DNA of 64,000 bases from Phaeobacter inhibens DSM 16374 (GTDB lineage Bacteria > Pseudomonadota > Alphaproteobacteria > Rhodobacterales > Rhodobacteraceae), in assembly GCF_000473105.1 (NCBI RefSeq), contig NZ_KI421498.1:1116001-1180000 (forward strand), written 5' to 3'. Made by a program: the position numbers and the translations under genes. Below the pieces are notes generated by a model. It saw nothing but the letters and a program-made list of their open reading frames with translations. It did no database searches and had not been told where the DNA came from. Positions 42,510 through 51,671 of this stretch are shown here, one piece after another. Each line of letters starts with the position of its first letter. The first letter of the stretch is position 1.

Positions 42510-43667
42510 TCAGAGCGTGACAACCTTCACGTCCTGTCCCTTTGCCGCCAGAGCGATCTCACCATTGCACAGACGCAGCGCATCGGCGCCGAAGACCTCA
42601 AGACGCCAGCCTTTGAGCGCGGGAACATTCCGCTGACCCGCGGCAATCGCGTCCAGATCCGAACTGGGCGCAATCAGCTTCGCAGCGACGCCGGAGGCTT
42701 CCGTCTTGGCCTTCAACAGCACCCGCAGCAAATCGGCCAGCGCCGGGTTCACCTGCAGCTTTTCACGGCTACGATCCGGCTGCGGCTGCGATCCTGCCGG
42801 GCAATCCACGCCCCTGGCCACAGCCTGAAGGATCCCTTCGGCGATGGCGCCCTTGCGGGCTTCGCGTAGCAGCAGCCGCGAATTCCCGAGATCCGAAGCG
42901 TTCTTGGGCTTGGTCGAGGCCAGTTCAACCAGCGCATCATCCTTGAAGACCCGGTTGCGTGGCACATTGTTGGTCTTGGCGTAGGTTTCGCGGAACGCCG
43001 CCAATTCGCGCACAACGGCCAGAAACTTACCAGAGTTGGTGCGGGTTTTCACCCGCCGCCAGGCCTCCTGAGGGTCGACATCATAGGTCGCCGGATCCGT
43101 CAGCACCTGCAGCTCTTCCTCGACCCAACGGGCGCGACCGGTGCGCTTCAGCTCAGCGGCAAGATATTCATAGATCTGGCGCAGATGGGTCACGTCCGCC
43201 AGCGCATAGGTTTTCTGTGCGTCGCTCAGCGGGCGACGTGACCAGTCGGTGAAGCGTGACGTCTTGTCCAACCCCTGTTTGACGATCTTGCGCACCAAAG
43301 TCTCGTAGCCGACCTGTTCACCAAAGCCGCAGACCATGGCCGCAACCTGCGTGTCAAACAGCGGTTTCGGGAAGACCTGTGCATCAACCCAAAAAATCTC
43401 CAGATCCTGACGGGCGGCATGAAAGACCTTAACCACGGTCTCATTGCGAAACAGATCATATAGCGGTTCCAGCGACAGCCCGTCGACAAGAGGGTCCACC
43501 AGAACCGCGTTCTCATCCCCGGCCCCGGGATAGGCAAGCTGCACCAGGCATAGCTTGGAATAATATGTCCGTTCTCGCAGAAACTCGGTATCCACCGTGA
43601 CATAATCATGCTGCGCCGCAGCTTCGCAAAAGGCCTGCAGGTCTTCGGTAGAGGTCAGAGTTTTCAT
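42510..43667 (-). CDS. rnd: Ribonuclease D
   Basis: 385 residues from ATG 43667; a TTG one codon before is less likely. The DEDD exonuclease domain has VDTEFLRERTY (Exo I), VFHAARQDLEIF (Exo II) and YALADVTHLRQIYE (Exo III, with the Tyr of DEDDy enzymes). HRDC-type domains fill the C-terminal half. It trims 3' ends of tRNA and other small RNAs. Confidence 0.94.
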   Translation of the reverse strand: MKTLTSTEDLQAFCEAAAQHDYVTVDTEFLRERTYYSKLCLVQLAYPGAGDENAVLVDPLVDGLSLEPLYDLFRNETVVKVFHAARQDLEIFWVDAQVFPKPLFDTQVAAMVCGFGEQVGYETLVRKIVKQGLDKTSRFTDWSRRPLSDAQKTYALADVTHLRQIYEYLAAELKRTGRARWVEEELQVLTDPATYDVDPQEAWRRVKTRTNSGKFLAVVRELAAFRETYAKTNNVPRNRVFKDDALVELASTKPKNASDLGNSRLLLREARKGAIAEGILQAVARGVDCPAGSQPQPDRSREKLQVNPALADLLRVLLKAKTEASGVAAKLIAPSSDLDAIAAGQRNVPALKGWRLEVFGADALRLCNGEIALAAKGQDVKVVTL

Positions 43668-43896
43668 CAATTACGGCTTTTTGGTTATCTGAATTGTTGC
43701 GCTGTGATACGCGCTTGTCCCGCTCATTGCAAACATGTGCGGGCGGTGTCAGAGGAAATCGGCTGCGCCGTGGTCCTCAGGGCGCAATGCTGTCGTATAA
43801 TATCAATTTCCGTGAATATATTCAGGTCAAACATTCATTTTAAGAATGTCAAAGACAGCCCTAAGTTGGTGTCATAGCTTCACAGGAGACACTGAC

Positions 43897-44082
43897 ATGA
43901 CCACGCTTGATCTCAGCCCAACGCTCTGCTCGCCCTCCGCAGGACGCGGAGTGGCGACACCCATTCTGGTCGCTGCTGTCCTGACTGTTCTGCTCGGCCT
44001 GCCCGCCCTAACGGCCCCCGGATCAAAGGCCCCGCTGACGGAGTGGCATGGCAATAGCGCAAGCTCACGCAGCACCCACTAA
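43897..44082 (+). CDS. Small single-pass membrane protein
   Basis: 61 residues. ATG 43897 has a strong AGGAGA eight bases upstream, which supports it. One hydrophobic segment (PILVAAVLTVLLGLPALTAP, about 21-40) is followed by a short polar tail. It has no known family. It lies alone between the divergent rnd and purN ends, on the other strand. Either an inner-membrane small protein or an exported peptide. Confidence 0.5.
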   Translation: MTTLDLSPTLCSPSAGRGVATPILVAAVLTVLLGLPALTAPGSKAPLTEWHGNSASSRSTH

Positions 44083-44149
44083 AGATCGCGACCTAGGGTA
44101 TTTCTTGGAGGGATGGGCAGAAACGCGAAAGGGTTTCCCTCGCCGCACC

Positions 44150-44746
44150 TCAGGGCAGATAGACCGGTGTTTTATCGCCTGCCGCATATCGGCGCAGCAC
44201 TGCGGGATAGAGTTTATGCTCTTCCACCAACACCTTAGCTGCTAGCGTTTCGGGGGTATCTCCGGCATCGACGTCGACCCGCGCCTGCCCCAGAATTGGT
44301 CCATCGTCGAGCACGGCCGTCACCTCGTGCACCGTGCAGCCATGCTGGCTGTCGCCCGCCTCCAGTGCCCGCGCGTGGGTGTGGAGACCCGTGTATTTCG
44401 GCAGCAGTGAGGGGTGGATGTTCAGCATCCGCCCCTGAAACTGCGACACAAACCCATCTGTCAGAACCCGCATAAACCCGGCGAGGCAAACGATATCCGC
44501 GCCAGCCTCAAGGATCGGCTTAACCAGTTCGGTCTCAAAGGCCGCGCGATCCTTGCCATAGGGTTTGTGGTCCACCACGGCGGTTGGAATGCCTGCGGCG
44601 GCAGCCTTTGTCAGGCCACCTGCGCTGGCGATGTTTGATAACACCAGACAGGGCCGCGCCGGGTGGTCACCCGTCATGCTTTCGACCAGCGACACCATAT
44701 TGGAGCCGCCGCCCGAAATCAGGATCGCGACGCGCTTTTGGCTCAC
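44150..44746 (-). CDS. purN: Phosphoribosylglycinamide formyltransferase
   Basis: 198 residues. [15 protein letters not shown] (phosphate loop), catalytic Asn and His in [18 protein letters not shown], and the Asp in [13 protein letters not shown]. It uses 10-formyl-THF to form FGAR in purine synthesis. It starts with GTG at 44746 overlapping the purM stop (GTGA), so the pair is coupled. Confidence 0.95.
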   Translation of the reverse strand: MSQKRVAILISGGGSNMVSLVESMTGDHPARPCLVLSNIASAGGLTKAAAAGIPTAVVDHKPYGKDRAAFETELVKPILEAGADIVCLAGFMRVLTDGFVSQFQGRMLNIHPSLLPKYTGLHTHARALEAGDSQHGCTVHEVTAVLDDGPILGQARVDVDAGDTPETLAAKVLVEEHKLYPAVLRRYAAGDKTPVYLP

Positions 44747-45789
44747 AGCAGCTTGCCCGAGTAGCGCATACCCGCACCAGCAGTCACGGTGCCCAGACGC
44801 GAGACTGTTTCGCCCTCGGCTTCCAGCACCTGAACCAGCTCATCTGCGCGCTCTGCAGAAACGGACAGGATCATGCCGATGCCGCAGTTGAAGGTCTTCA
44901 GCATTTCCGCCTCGGCGATACCGCCGGTTTCAGCCATCCATTTGAAGACGGGCGGCAGCTCCCAGGCGTTCAGATCGATGTCCGCGCCCAATTCCTCGGG
45001 CAGAACCCGCGGCAGGTTCTCGGTCAGACCGCCGCCAGTGATATGGGCCAGCGCATGCACGCCCCCAGCCCGCACGGCTGCAAGGCATTGTTTGACATAA
45101 AGACGGGTTGGCGTCAGCAGCGCCTCACCCAGGGTGCCCTCGCCGAACGGGCAATCTGCATCCCAGCCTAGGCCGGAGACCTCCACCAATTTGCGCACCA
45201 GCGAATAGCCGTTGGAGTGCACGCCATCAGAGGCGAGGCCCAGCAGCACGTCCCCTTCCTGCACATCTGCAGGCAGCGCGGTGCCACGCTCCATCGCGCC
45301 CACAGCAAAGCCCGCGAGGTCGAAATCCCCCTTGGGGTACATTCCCGGCATCTCAGCCGTCTCGCCGCCGATGAGGGCGCAGCCAGAGCGCACACAGCCC
45401 TCGGCAATGCCCTCGATGATGCGGGCGGCGGTTTCGGTTTCCAGTTTGCCAGTGGCGAAATAATCGAGGAAGAACAGCGGCTCAGCGCCCTGGCAGACCA
45501 GATCGTTAACACACATCGCAACCAGATCGATGCCCACGCCGTCCACGACGCCGGTGTCGATGGCAATGCGCAGCTTGGTACCGACGCCATCGGTAGCCCC
45601 CACCAGAATAGGGTCGCTGTAGCCTGCGTCCTTCAGATCGAACAGCGCGCCAAAGCCTCCAAGGCCACTCATCACACCAGAGCGGTTGGTCCGTTTCGCG
45701 GCGGGTTTGATGCGGTCCACCAAAGCGTTGCCTGCATCAATATCCACCCCCGCATCCGCGTAGGTCAAACCGTTCTTGCCGCTGGTCAT
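44743..45789 (-). CDS. purM: AIR synthase (phosphoribosylformylglycinamidine cyclo-ligase)
   Basis: 348 residues, standard length. [16 protein letters not shown] opening, [36 protein letters not shown] and [16 protein letters not shown] are the PurM nucleotide-binding and substrate segments. It closes the imidazole ring of AIR with ATP. AAGGAG precedes ATG 45789. Operon with purN. Confidence 0.96.
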   Translation of the reverse strand: MTSGKNGLTYADAGVDIDAGNALVDRIKPAAKRTNRSGVMSGLGGFGALFDLKDAGYSDPILVGATDGVGTKLRIAIDTGVVDGVGIDLVAMCVNDLVCQGAEPLFFLDYFATGKLETETAARIIEGIAEGCVRSGCALIGGETAEMPGMYPKGDFDLAGFAVGAMERGTALPADVQEGDVLLGLASDGVHSNGYSLVRKLVEVSGLGWDADCPFGEGTLGEALLTPTRLYVKQCLAAVRAGGVHALAHITGGGLTENLPRVLPEELGADIDLNAWELPPVFKWMAETGGIAEAEMLKTFNCGIGMILSVSAERADELVQVLEAEGETVSRLGTVTAGAGMRYSGKLL

Positions 45790-45926
45790 CTCAGTGCTCC
45801 TTCAAAGACGTTGCGCAGCCTTTAGCGCAAGGCACGACAGAAAGAAACAAAGGAATCTGCCGCACCCCGGAGACCGGGATGCGACCGCTGGATCCGGGCG
45901 TGTTCAGAGCCCGGAATTCGACGCAA

Positions 45927-46913
45927 TCACAGTGAGAACTGCCAGGGTGCCTGATCGAAGCCATAGGCATCGCCATCCCGCTCCACCCGGCCGAGACCGG
46001 GAAAATCAAGATGCATGCCGGTGACCAGCAGACCTTCACTGGCGGCACGGTCCAGCATCATGGTACGGCTCTTCACGGTCTGCTCCGGATCCATATCAAA
46101 GGCCAGCGTCCAATCGGGACGCGCAAATTGCAGCGCTGTGCTGTGGATCAGATCCCCCCAGATCAGCAGCGGAGCCGCGCCGGTCTCAAGCAGGAACCCA
46201 CAGTGCCCCGGCGTATGGCCCGGCAGCGGCACGGAGCGCAGCCCGCTCATCACATCTGCTTCGCCCTCGAACATTTTCAGGCGATCCTGATAGAGCGCAA
46301 CCGCCCCTCGTGCGATATCAAAGAAGCCGCGCGAGTCCTGCGGGACCCCCGCATAGACCGCGTCATTATGCCAGAAATCATACTCGCCCTGCCCTACGAC
46401 AATCTCCGCATTGGGGAAACGCGCGGTACCATCGCTCTTGAGCAGGCCGCCGATATGATCCGGGTGCAGGTGAGTGACGACCACGCTGGTGATCTCTTCC
46501 GGTGTGCGGCCAGCCGCACGCAAGGCCGCCTCCAAACCGCCCAGGATCGGCCCGAAGAGATCGGCGGTGCCTGCATCGATCAGGGTCACAGCCTCGCCCT
46601 GCTCCACCAGATAGCCGTTCACCGGCAGTGACATCTGATCGTCCTTGATACGATAGAATGTTCCGTCCAGAACCGTGTCTGCCTCAGCCTGATCAAACCC
46701 GTTGATCTGGCTGGTGTTCAGCAGAAAATGCCCGTCCAGCAGCGCTGTCACCCGGGCCGAGCCGATCTGAAAACTGTGATAGGCCACCGGCAGGTCAGGC
46801 GTCGCACTTTCAGCCGCACTATGGCTGGCGGCCCGTAGCAGGGAAGGACTGGCGAGGGTTGCAACCGGGGCGGCGGCAAGGGCCCCAAGAAGATGTCTGC
46901 GAGAAAGCGTCAT
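45927..46913 (-). CDS. Exported metallo-beta-lactamase-fold hydrolase
   Basis: 328 residues from ATG 46913, with GGAG seven bases upstream. A twin-arginine signal (SRRHLLGALAAAPVATLA) directs folded export. Zinc ligands are in VVTHLHPDHIGGL, PLPGHTPGHCGF and LIWGDLIHS. The length and layout recall quorum-quenching lactonases and other class B-like esterases, but the substrate is not known. Divergent from a LysR regulator 123 bp away, which probably controls it. An imperfect hairpin (45893-45915) follows the stop. Confidence 0.88.
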   Translation of the reverse strand: MTLSRRHLLGALAAAPVATLASPSLLRAASHSAAESATPDLPVAYHSFQIGSARVTALLDGHFLLNTSQINGFDQAEADTVLDGTFYRIKDDQMSLPVNGYLVEQGEAVTLIDAGTADLFGPILGGLEAALRAAGRTPEEITSVVVTHLHPDHIGGLLKSDGTARFPNAEIVVGQGEYDFWHNDAVYAGVPQDSRGFFDIARGAVALYQDRLKMFEGEADVMSGLRSVPLPGHTPGHCGFLLETGAAPLLIWGDLIHSTALQFARPDWTLAFDMDPEQTVKSRTMMLDRAASEGLLVTGMHLDFPGLGRVERDGDAYGFDQAPWQFSL

Positions 46914-47036
46914 AAGAAACTCCGGTATCCAGTTCAGCAAATATAGCGTGATACAGAACCTAGCGCGTGAATGTCTCTGGCAACAGGCATGCACGCGCGA
47001 TATGAGATATTAGCCGTGCTTATAAGGATCCTGACC

Positions 47037-47996
47037 ATGGACCGTCTGACGCTTCTGGAAACCTTTGCCATTGCGCTGGACGAAGGCAGCATCAACCGCG
47101 CAGCGCAGCGCCGGGGGTTGACCCAATCAGCCGCCAGCCAGCAGATCAAATCGCTTGAAACGTTGCTGGGGCACGCGCTGATGCTGCGCACACCGCGTGG
47201 CGTGCGGGCCACCCGCGCCGGGGAGTTGGTCTATGCCCATGCGCAAAACCTTCTCGGTGGTTATGACCAGCTCACGGCTGAGCTGGACGCCCAGAGCGAT
47301 CAGATCTCGGGACGGTTCAAGGTGAGCACAAGCCGATTCATGGCACAGGCCGTGCTGGGTCCGATGCTGATGGATCTCGACACGCCTTATCCGGATCTCA
47401 ATATCGTGATGCGGATTGAGGACCGTCTGGTGGATGTGGTGCGCGAGAACTACGATCTCGCCATCCGTACGGGATCACTTGGCGATACGGATGGTGTCGG
47501 GCGCAAGATCGCGGAACTGGAGACGGTGCTGTTTGCAACGCCCGCCTATCTGGATCGGGTTGGCCGTCCCAGCTGCCCGCAGGATATGCAGCGGCTGAAG
47601 TATATTCAGCACCACGAAGACCACACGATGGGGTATTTTCCCCTGACCCGTGATGGCGCCGTGCATCAGGCCCCGATCCGGGTTGGTTTCACCGCCGATG
47701 ATACGGATCTGATCATGCGCGCGGTCAGCAAGGGATCAGGCTATACCCGCGCCCCGCGACTGCTGGTCGAAGAGGCGCTGAGCGCAGGCGAGTTTGAGCA
47801 AATCCTGCCGGGCTACACCGCGCCGAACAAGGATATCTTTGCGGTCTACCCCTCGCGCCACGCGCTGGACCGGCGCCACGAAGTTGTGATTGATGGGTTT
47901 CTCGACCATCTGCGCTGCCGCACCGCCGCACAGACAAATGTCGACGCACCTGATCCGACACGATCACCGCTTGACCTCCTGCCCGCGATTTCCTAA
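47037..47996 (+). CDS. LysR-family transcriptional regulator
   Basis: 319 residues from ATG 47037, with AAGGA eight bases upstream. The winged helix-turn-helix (about 1-60) has GSINRAAQRRGLTQSAASQQIKSLE with a standard LysR pattern. The effector domain follows (FKVSTSRFMAQAVLG to the end). Subgroup unknown. Likely activator of the divergent exported metallo-hydrolase gene. Confidence 0.9.
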   Translation: MDRLTLLETFAIALDEGSINRAAQRRGLTQSAASQQIKSLETLLGHALMLRTPRGVRATRAGELVYAHAQNLLGGYDQLTAELDAQSDQISGRFKVSTSRFMAQAVLGPMLMDLDTPYPDLNIVMRIEDRLVDVVRENYDLAIRTGSLGDTDGVGRKIAELETVLFATPAYLDRVGRPSCPQDMQRLKYIQHHEDHTMGYFPLTRDGAVHQAPIRVGFTADDTDLIMRAVSKGSGYTRAPRLLVEEALSAGEFEQILPGYTAPNKDIFAVYPSRHALDRRHEVVIDGFLDHLRCRTAAQTNVDAPDPTRSPLDLLPAIS

Positions 47997-48008
47997 CCAA
48001 CCTGTGGC

Positions 48009-48084
48009 GGGCCTGTAGCTCAACGGTTAGAGCAGAGCGCTCATAACGCTTTGGTTGCAGGTTCGAATCCTGCCGGGCCTACCA
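48009..48084 (+). tRNA. tRNA with CAU anticodon, probably tRNA-Ile2 (lysidine), possibly tRNA-Met
   Basis: 76 nt with encoded CCA. The cloverleaf reads: acceptor GGGCCTG with CGGGCCT, D arm GCTC/GAGC, anticodon stem GAGCG/CGCTT with loop CTCATAA (anticodon CAT in DNA), T arm GCAGG-TTCGAAT-CCTGC, discriminator A. The first pair G1-T72 and the sixth are wobbles. The TTAGAGC D loop and CTCATAA loop resemble the CAU isoleucine tRNA that TilS modifies, but elongator Met cannot be excluded by eye. Confidence 0.9.
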
Positions 48085-48136
48085 TTTTCCGCCACCGACC
48101 TCAGACTGCCCGCATCACGCGTTGCGACTGTCAAAT

Positions 48137-48150
48137 TTGACGCGCGTCAA
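48137..48150. promoter_or_regulatory. Perfect 14-bp palindrome, candidate LacI-family operator
   Basis: TTGACGCGCGTCAA lies 81 bp before the LacI-type gene. It is a perfect inverted repeat with the central CG of LacI-family operators. Near-copies occur at 49294 and 49315 upstream of smoE, which points to autoregulation and control of the operon by the same protein. Confidence 0.6.
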
Positions 48151-48231
48151 CTAACGTGACACAGTCCGCCTCCCATCTCCCCGCTCAAGGGACCGGTTTT
48201 CAGGCCGCCCGGACGACAAGGACAGCCCGCG

Positions 48232-49263
48232 ATGAGTGATCCCAAAATCAGGAACATGGATGAATTTGCCTCGGTGAGCGGAATTTCCAGACCGACGCTA
48301 TCCAAGTTCTTCAATGATCCGGACAGCGTGCGCAAATCGACCCGGGAGCGGATTGAAGAGGCGCTGGAAAAATTCGACTATCGCCCGAATCTTTATGCGA
48401 TGAACCAGAACCGGCGGCTGACCAAGACCATCGGCATTGTGGTCCCGAACCTCACCGACCCGTTTTTTGCCAAGATCGCCCGACACATTGAGGATCACGT
48501 TATCGCGGCCGGCTACCGGCCTGTTTTACTGGGATCCAATGGCACCCCGGCGCAGGAGTTGGAGAACCTCAACAACCTGCGCCTGCTGAAACCAGCCGGC
48601 ACGTTGCTGGCCCCGTTGGGTCGGGTCTCAGAAACGCCGCAGATCCGGGAATTCTGCAACGAGGTGCCAACAGTCCTGTTTGATGCCAATCTGGAAAACA
48701 CCGGCGAGGCCTTCATCGGTTCCGACAATCAGCAAAGCGTCACTACCATCGTAGAGTATCTTTGTCGCACCGGTGACGCGCCGGTCTTCTTTGAGATGAA
48801 GACACCAACCAACCCCAATGCAGTCAAACGGCGCAACGCCTATATCTCATCTATGGAACGGCTCGGGCACCGGCCCGAACTGATCCAGGTCGATGGCGAT
48901 GGCTGGGACTTCGAGGAGATTGGGTTTCGTGAAGGCACCCGATTGCTGTCGGGGCAACGGTCGGCAACAAATACGATCCTGTGCAGCAACGACCGCCTTG
49001 CGATCGGGCTGCTGTCAGCGGCCTATCAGCTTGGGCTGCGCGTCGGCCTTGGGGATGGGTGCGCGTTGCGGGTGGCCGGACACGATGATCATCCGTTTTC
49101 CCGTTATACCTGCCCGACCCTGACCACGGTCTCCCAGGATTACACCGCGATTGCCCGCACCAGCGCAGAGACCCTTGTCGCCCGAATCGAAGGCAATGCA
49201 CTGGCTGATTCTCGCCAGGACATACTGTTCGACGGGCAATTGGTGATGCGCGGCTCAGCTTAA
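48232..49263 (+). CDS. LacI-family transcriptional regulator of the polyol operon
   Basis: 343 residues. The N-terminal helix-turn-helix reads NMDEFASVSGISRPTLSKFFNDPDSV, a variant of the family pattern, with hinge region YRPNLYAMNQNRRLTK. The periplasmic-binding-protein-like domain follows (IGIVVPNLTDPFFAKIARHIED). It precedes the smo genes on the same strand and probably represses them until a polyol binds. Palindromes upstream of this gene and of smoE are the likely operators. Confidence 0.88.
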   Translation: MSDPKIRNMDEFASVSGISRPTLSKFFNDPDSVRKSTRERIEEALEKFDYRPNLYAMNQNRRLTKTIGIVVPNLTDPFFAKIARHIEDHVIAAGYRPVLLGSNGTPAQELENLNNLRLLKPAGTLLAPLGRVSETPQIREFCNEVPTVLFDANLENTGEAFIGSDNQQSVTTIVEYLCRTGDAPVFFEMKTPTNPNAVKRRNAYISSMERLGHRPELIQVDGDGWDFEEIGFREGTRLLSGQRSATNTILCSNDRLAIGLLSAAYQLGLRVGLGDGCALRVAGHDDHPFSRYTCPTLTTVSQDYTAIARTSAETLVARIEGNALADSRQDILFDGQLVMRGSA

Positions 49264-49293
49264 ATCATTCTGGTCATGCGATTTTCTTGAAAC

Positions 49294-49328
49294 TTTACGC
49301 GCGTTAATTTTAATTTGACGCGCGACGC
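49294..49328. promoter_or_regulatory. Two near-copies of the LacI-type operator before smoE
   Basis: TTTACGCGCGTTAA (49294-49307) matches the palindrome at 48137 with one mismatched pair. TTGACGCGCG at 49315-49324 repeats its left half and is followed by ACGCC. Both lie 50-84 bp before the smoE start, a good place for a repressor to cover the promoter. Confidence 0.55.
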
Positions 49329-49377
49329 CATACTCCGCTATCCTCTCATGGCAACATCCAATCATGGGAGGATAAGG

Positions 49378-50679
49378 ATGTACCTTAAGAGCGCATTGCG
49401 TGCAGCAACGGCATTGACCGTATTTGCCAGCACCGCCGCCTTTGCCGACACGATCACCATCGCAACCGTGAACAACGGCGACATGATCCGAATGCAAGGG
49501 CTGACAGAGGATTTCACAGCCAAAACCGGCCATGAGGTGGAATGGGTCACCCTTGAAGAAAACGTGCTGCGCCAGCGCGTCACCACCGATATCTCGGCCA
49601 AGGGTGGTCAGTTCGACATCATGACCATCGGCATGTACGAAACCCCAATCTGGGGCAAGAATGGCTGGCTTGTGCCGCTAAACGATCTGCCTGCCGATTA
49701 TGATGTAGACGATATTCTGCCCGCGATGCGCGGTGGCCTGTCGCATGATGGCACGCTCTTTGCGGCGCCATTCTATGGCGAAAGCTCCATGATCATGTAT
49801 CGCACCGACCTGATGGAAAAGGCCGGTTTGGAGATGCCCGCAGCGCCGACGTGGGACTTTGTGGCCGATGCAGCCCGCCAGATGACCGACAAGGACAATG
49901 AAACCTACGGCATCTGCCTGCGCGGCAAGGCCGGTTGGGGCGAAAACGCAGCCTTCATCACCGCCATGTCCAATTCGTTTGGCGCGCGCTGGTTCGATGA
50001 AAACTGGGCGCCCCAGTTCGATAGTGAAGCCTGGTCGAACACGCTCAACTTCTACATCAACCTGTTGAATGATGCAGGTCCTCCGGGCGCGTCCAACAAC
50101 GGGTTCAATGAAAACCTGTCGCTGTTCCAGCAGGGCAAATGCGGCATGTGGATCGACGCAACCGTTGCGGCATCGTTCGTGACCAACCCCAATGACTCCA
50201 CCGTCGCGGACAAGGTCGGTTTTGCACTGGCACCTGACACCGGATTGGGCAAGCGCAGCAACTGGCTCTGGGCCTGGGCTCTCGCGATCCCTGCAGGCAC
50301 CCAGAAAGAGGCCGCCGCAAAGGAGTTCATCCAGTGGGCCACCTCGAAAGACTACATTGAGCTTGTAGCCGAGAACGAAGGTTGGGCAAATGTTCCTCCG
50401 GGTGCGCGGATCTCGCTTTATGAGAACGCGAACTACAAGGATATCCCCTTCGCCAAAATGACACTGGAGAGCATTCTGTCGGCAGATCCGAACAACCCGA
50501 CGGTTGATCCGGTGCCTTATGTCGGCATCCAGTTTGCGGCCATCCCGGAATTTGCGGGCATTGCAACACAGGTTGGCCAGGAGTTCTCTGCGGCACTCGC
50601 CGGACAGCAAACCGCTGAAGAGGCCCTCGCCAAAGCGCAGGCGCTGACTGCAGACGAAATGGAAGCGGCAGGTTACTGA
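49378..50679 (+). CDS. smoE: Polyol ABC transporter substrate-binding protein
   Basis: 433 residues from ATG 49378, with GGGAGGA upstream. A Sec signal peptide (about 1-23, ending AAFAD) precedes a family 1 binding protein fold (GKNGWLVPLNDL, GESSMIMYRTDLMEKAGL, QQGKCGMWIDATVAA). It is closest in character to sorbitol/mannitol-binding SmoE of Rhodobacter. Brings the polyol to the SmoFG permease in the periplasm. Followed by an intercistronic hairpin. Confidence 0.9.
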   Translation: MYLKSALRAATALTVFASTAAFADTITIATVNNGDMIRMQGLTEDFTAKTGHEVEWVTLEENVLRQRVTTDISAKGGQFDIMTIGMYETPIWGKNGWLVPLNDLPADYDVDDILPAMRGGLSHDGTLFAAPFYGESSMIMYRTDLMEKAGLEMPAAPTWDFVADAARQMTDKDNETYGICLRGKAGWGENAAFITAMSNSFGARWFDENWAPQFDSEAWSNTLNFYINLLNDAGPPGASNNGFNENLSLFQQGKCGMWIDATVAASFVTNPNDSTVADKVGFALAPDTGLGKRSNWLWAWALAIPAGTQKEAAAKEFIQWATSKDYIELVAENEGWANVPPGARISLYENANYKDIPFAKMTLESILSADPNNPTVDPVPYVGIQFAAIPEFAGIATQVGQEFSAALAGQQTAEEALAKAQALTADEMEAAGY

Positions 50680-50692
50680 CGCCTCCTCCCTC

Positions 50693-50727
50693 CCAGAGGG
50701 TGGCCCGTTAATTCGGCTGCCCTCTGG
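50693..50727 (+). other. Intercistronic hairpin between smoE and smoF
   Basis: Perfect 8-bp stem CCAGAGGG (50693-50700) with CCCTCTGG (50720-50727), 13 bp after the smoE stop. It has no T run. Such structures in binding-protein operons often protect the upstream message and lower expression of the permease genes. Confidence 0.55.
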
Positions 50728-50795
50728 CTCCTTCTCCCCGAACAAGCCAATATTTGTCACGACGGCTCAAGAACCGGCGACAATGGAGATTTGCC

Positions 50796-51662
50796 ATGGC
50801 GACCCAACATTCCCGGTCGGCAGCACGCATCATGATGGCCCCCGCAGTGATCCTGCTTCTGGGTTGGATGCTGGTCCCGCTGACGATGACACTCTACTTT
50901 TCGTTCAAGAAATATCTGCCCCTACGTGGTGGCGACCTGGGCTGGGTGGGCTTTGACAATTATGCCCGCTTCCTGTCCTCCAGCGCCTTCTGGCCAAGTG
51001 TACAGGCAACGCTGGTCATCGTGGGTGGCGTCCTTGCCATTACCGTGATCCTCGGCGTGTTCCTTGCTTTGCTGCTTAATCAGCCGATGTGGGGACAGGG
51101 CATTGTCCGCATTCTGGTGATCGCGCCCTTTTTCGTCATGCCGACGGTGTCAGCGCTGGTCTGGAAGAATATGTTCATGGACCCTGTGAACGGTCTCTTT
51201 GCTCACCTGTGGAAGGCCTTCGGAGCGGAACCCGTTTCATGGCTCTCTGAGGCCTCGCTGCAGTCGATTATTCTCATCGTCAGCTGGCAGTGGCTGCCGT
51301 TTGCAACGTTGATCCTGCTGACTGCAATTCAGTCGCTGGACAGTGAACAGCTGGAGGCCGCTGAAATGGATGGCGCTCCGCCGGTGGCACGGTTCGGCTA
51401 TATCACCCTGCCGCACCTGAGCCGGGCCATCACGGTTGTTGTGCTGATCCAGACGATTTTTCTGCTGTCCATCTTTGCCGAGATCTTTGTCACCACCCAA
51501 GGCTCGTTCGGGACCAAGACCCTCACCTACCTGATCTATCAACGTGTTTTGGAAAGTCAGAACGTCGGATTGGGATCCGCCGGTGGTGTCTACGCCATCA
51601 TCCTCGCCAATATCGTTGCCATCTTCCTGATGCGCATCGTTGGCAAGAACCTCGACGCATAG
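50796..51662 (+). CDS. smoF: Polyol ABC transporter permease 1
   Basis: 288 residues from ATG 50796 with GGAG eight bases upstream. Six membrane helices. The MalF-type coupling loop is EAAEMDGAPPVARFGYITLPHL (EAA motif with G and the LP ending). It forms the heterodimeric channel with SmoG. The stop is followed by AGGAGG and the next gene after 9 bp. Confidence 0.92.
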   Translation: MATQHSRSAARIMMAPAVILLLGWMLVPLTMTLYFSFKKYLPLRGGDLGWVGFDNYARFLSSSAFWPSVQATLVIVGGVLAITVILGVFLALLLNQPMWGQGIVRILVIAPFFVMPTVSALVWKNMFMDPVNGLFAHLWKAFGAEPVSWLSEASLQSIILIVSWQWLPFATLILLTAIQSLDSEQLEAAEMDGAPPVARFGYITLPHLSRAITVVVLIQTIFLLSIFAEIFVTTQGSFGTKTLTYLIYQRVLESQNVGLGSAGGVYAIILANIVAIFLMRIVGKNLDA

Positions 51663-51671
51663 GAGGCCACC

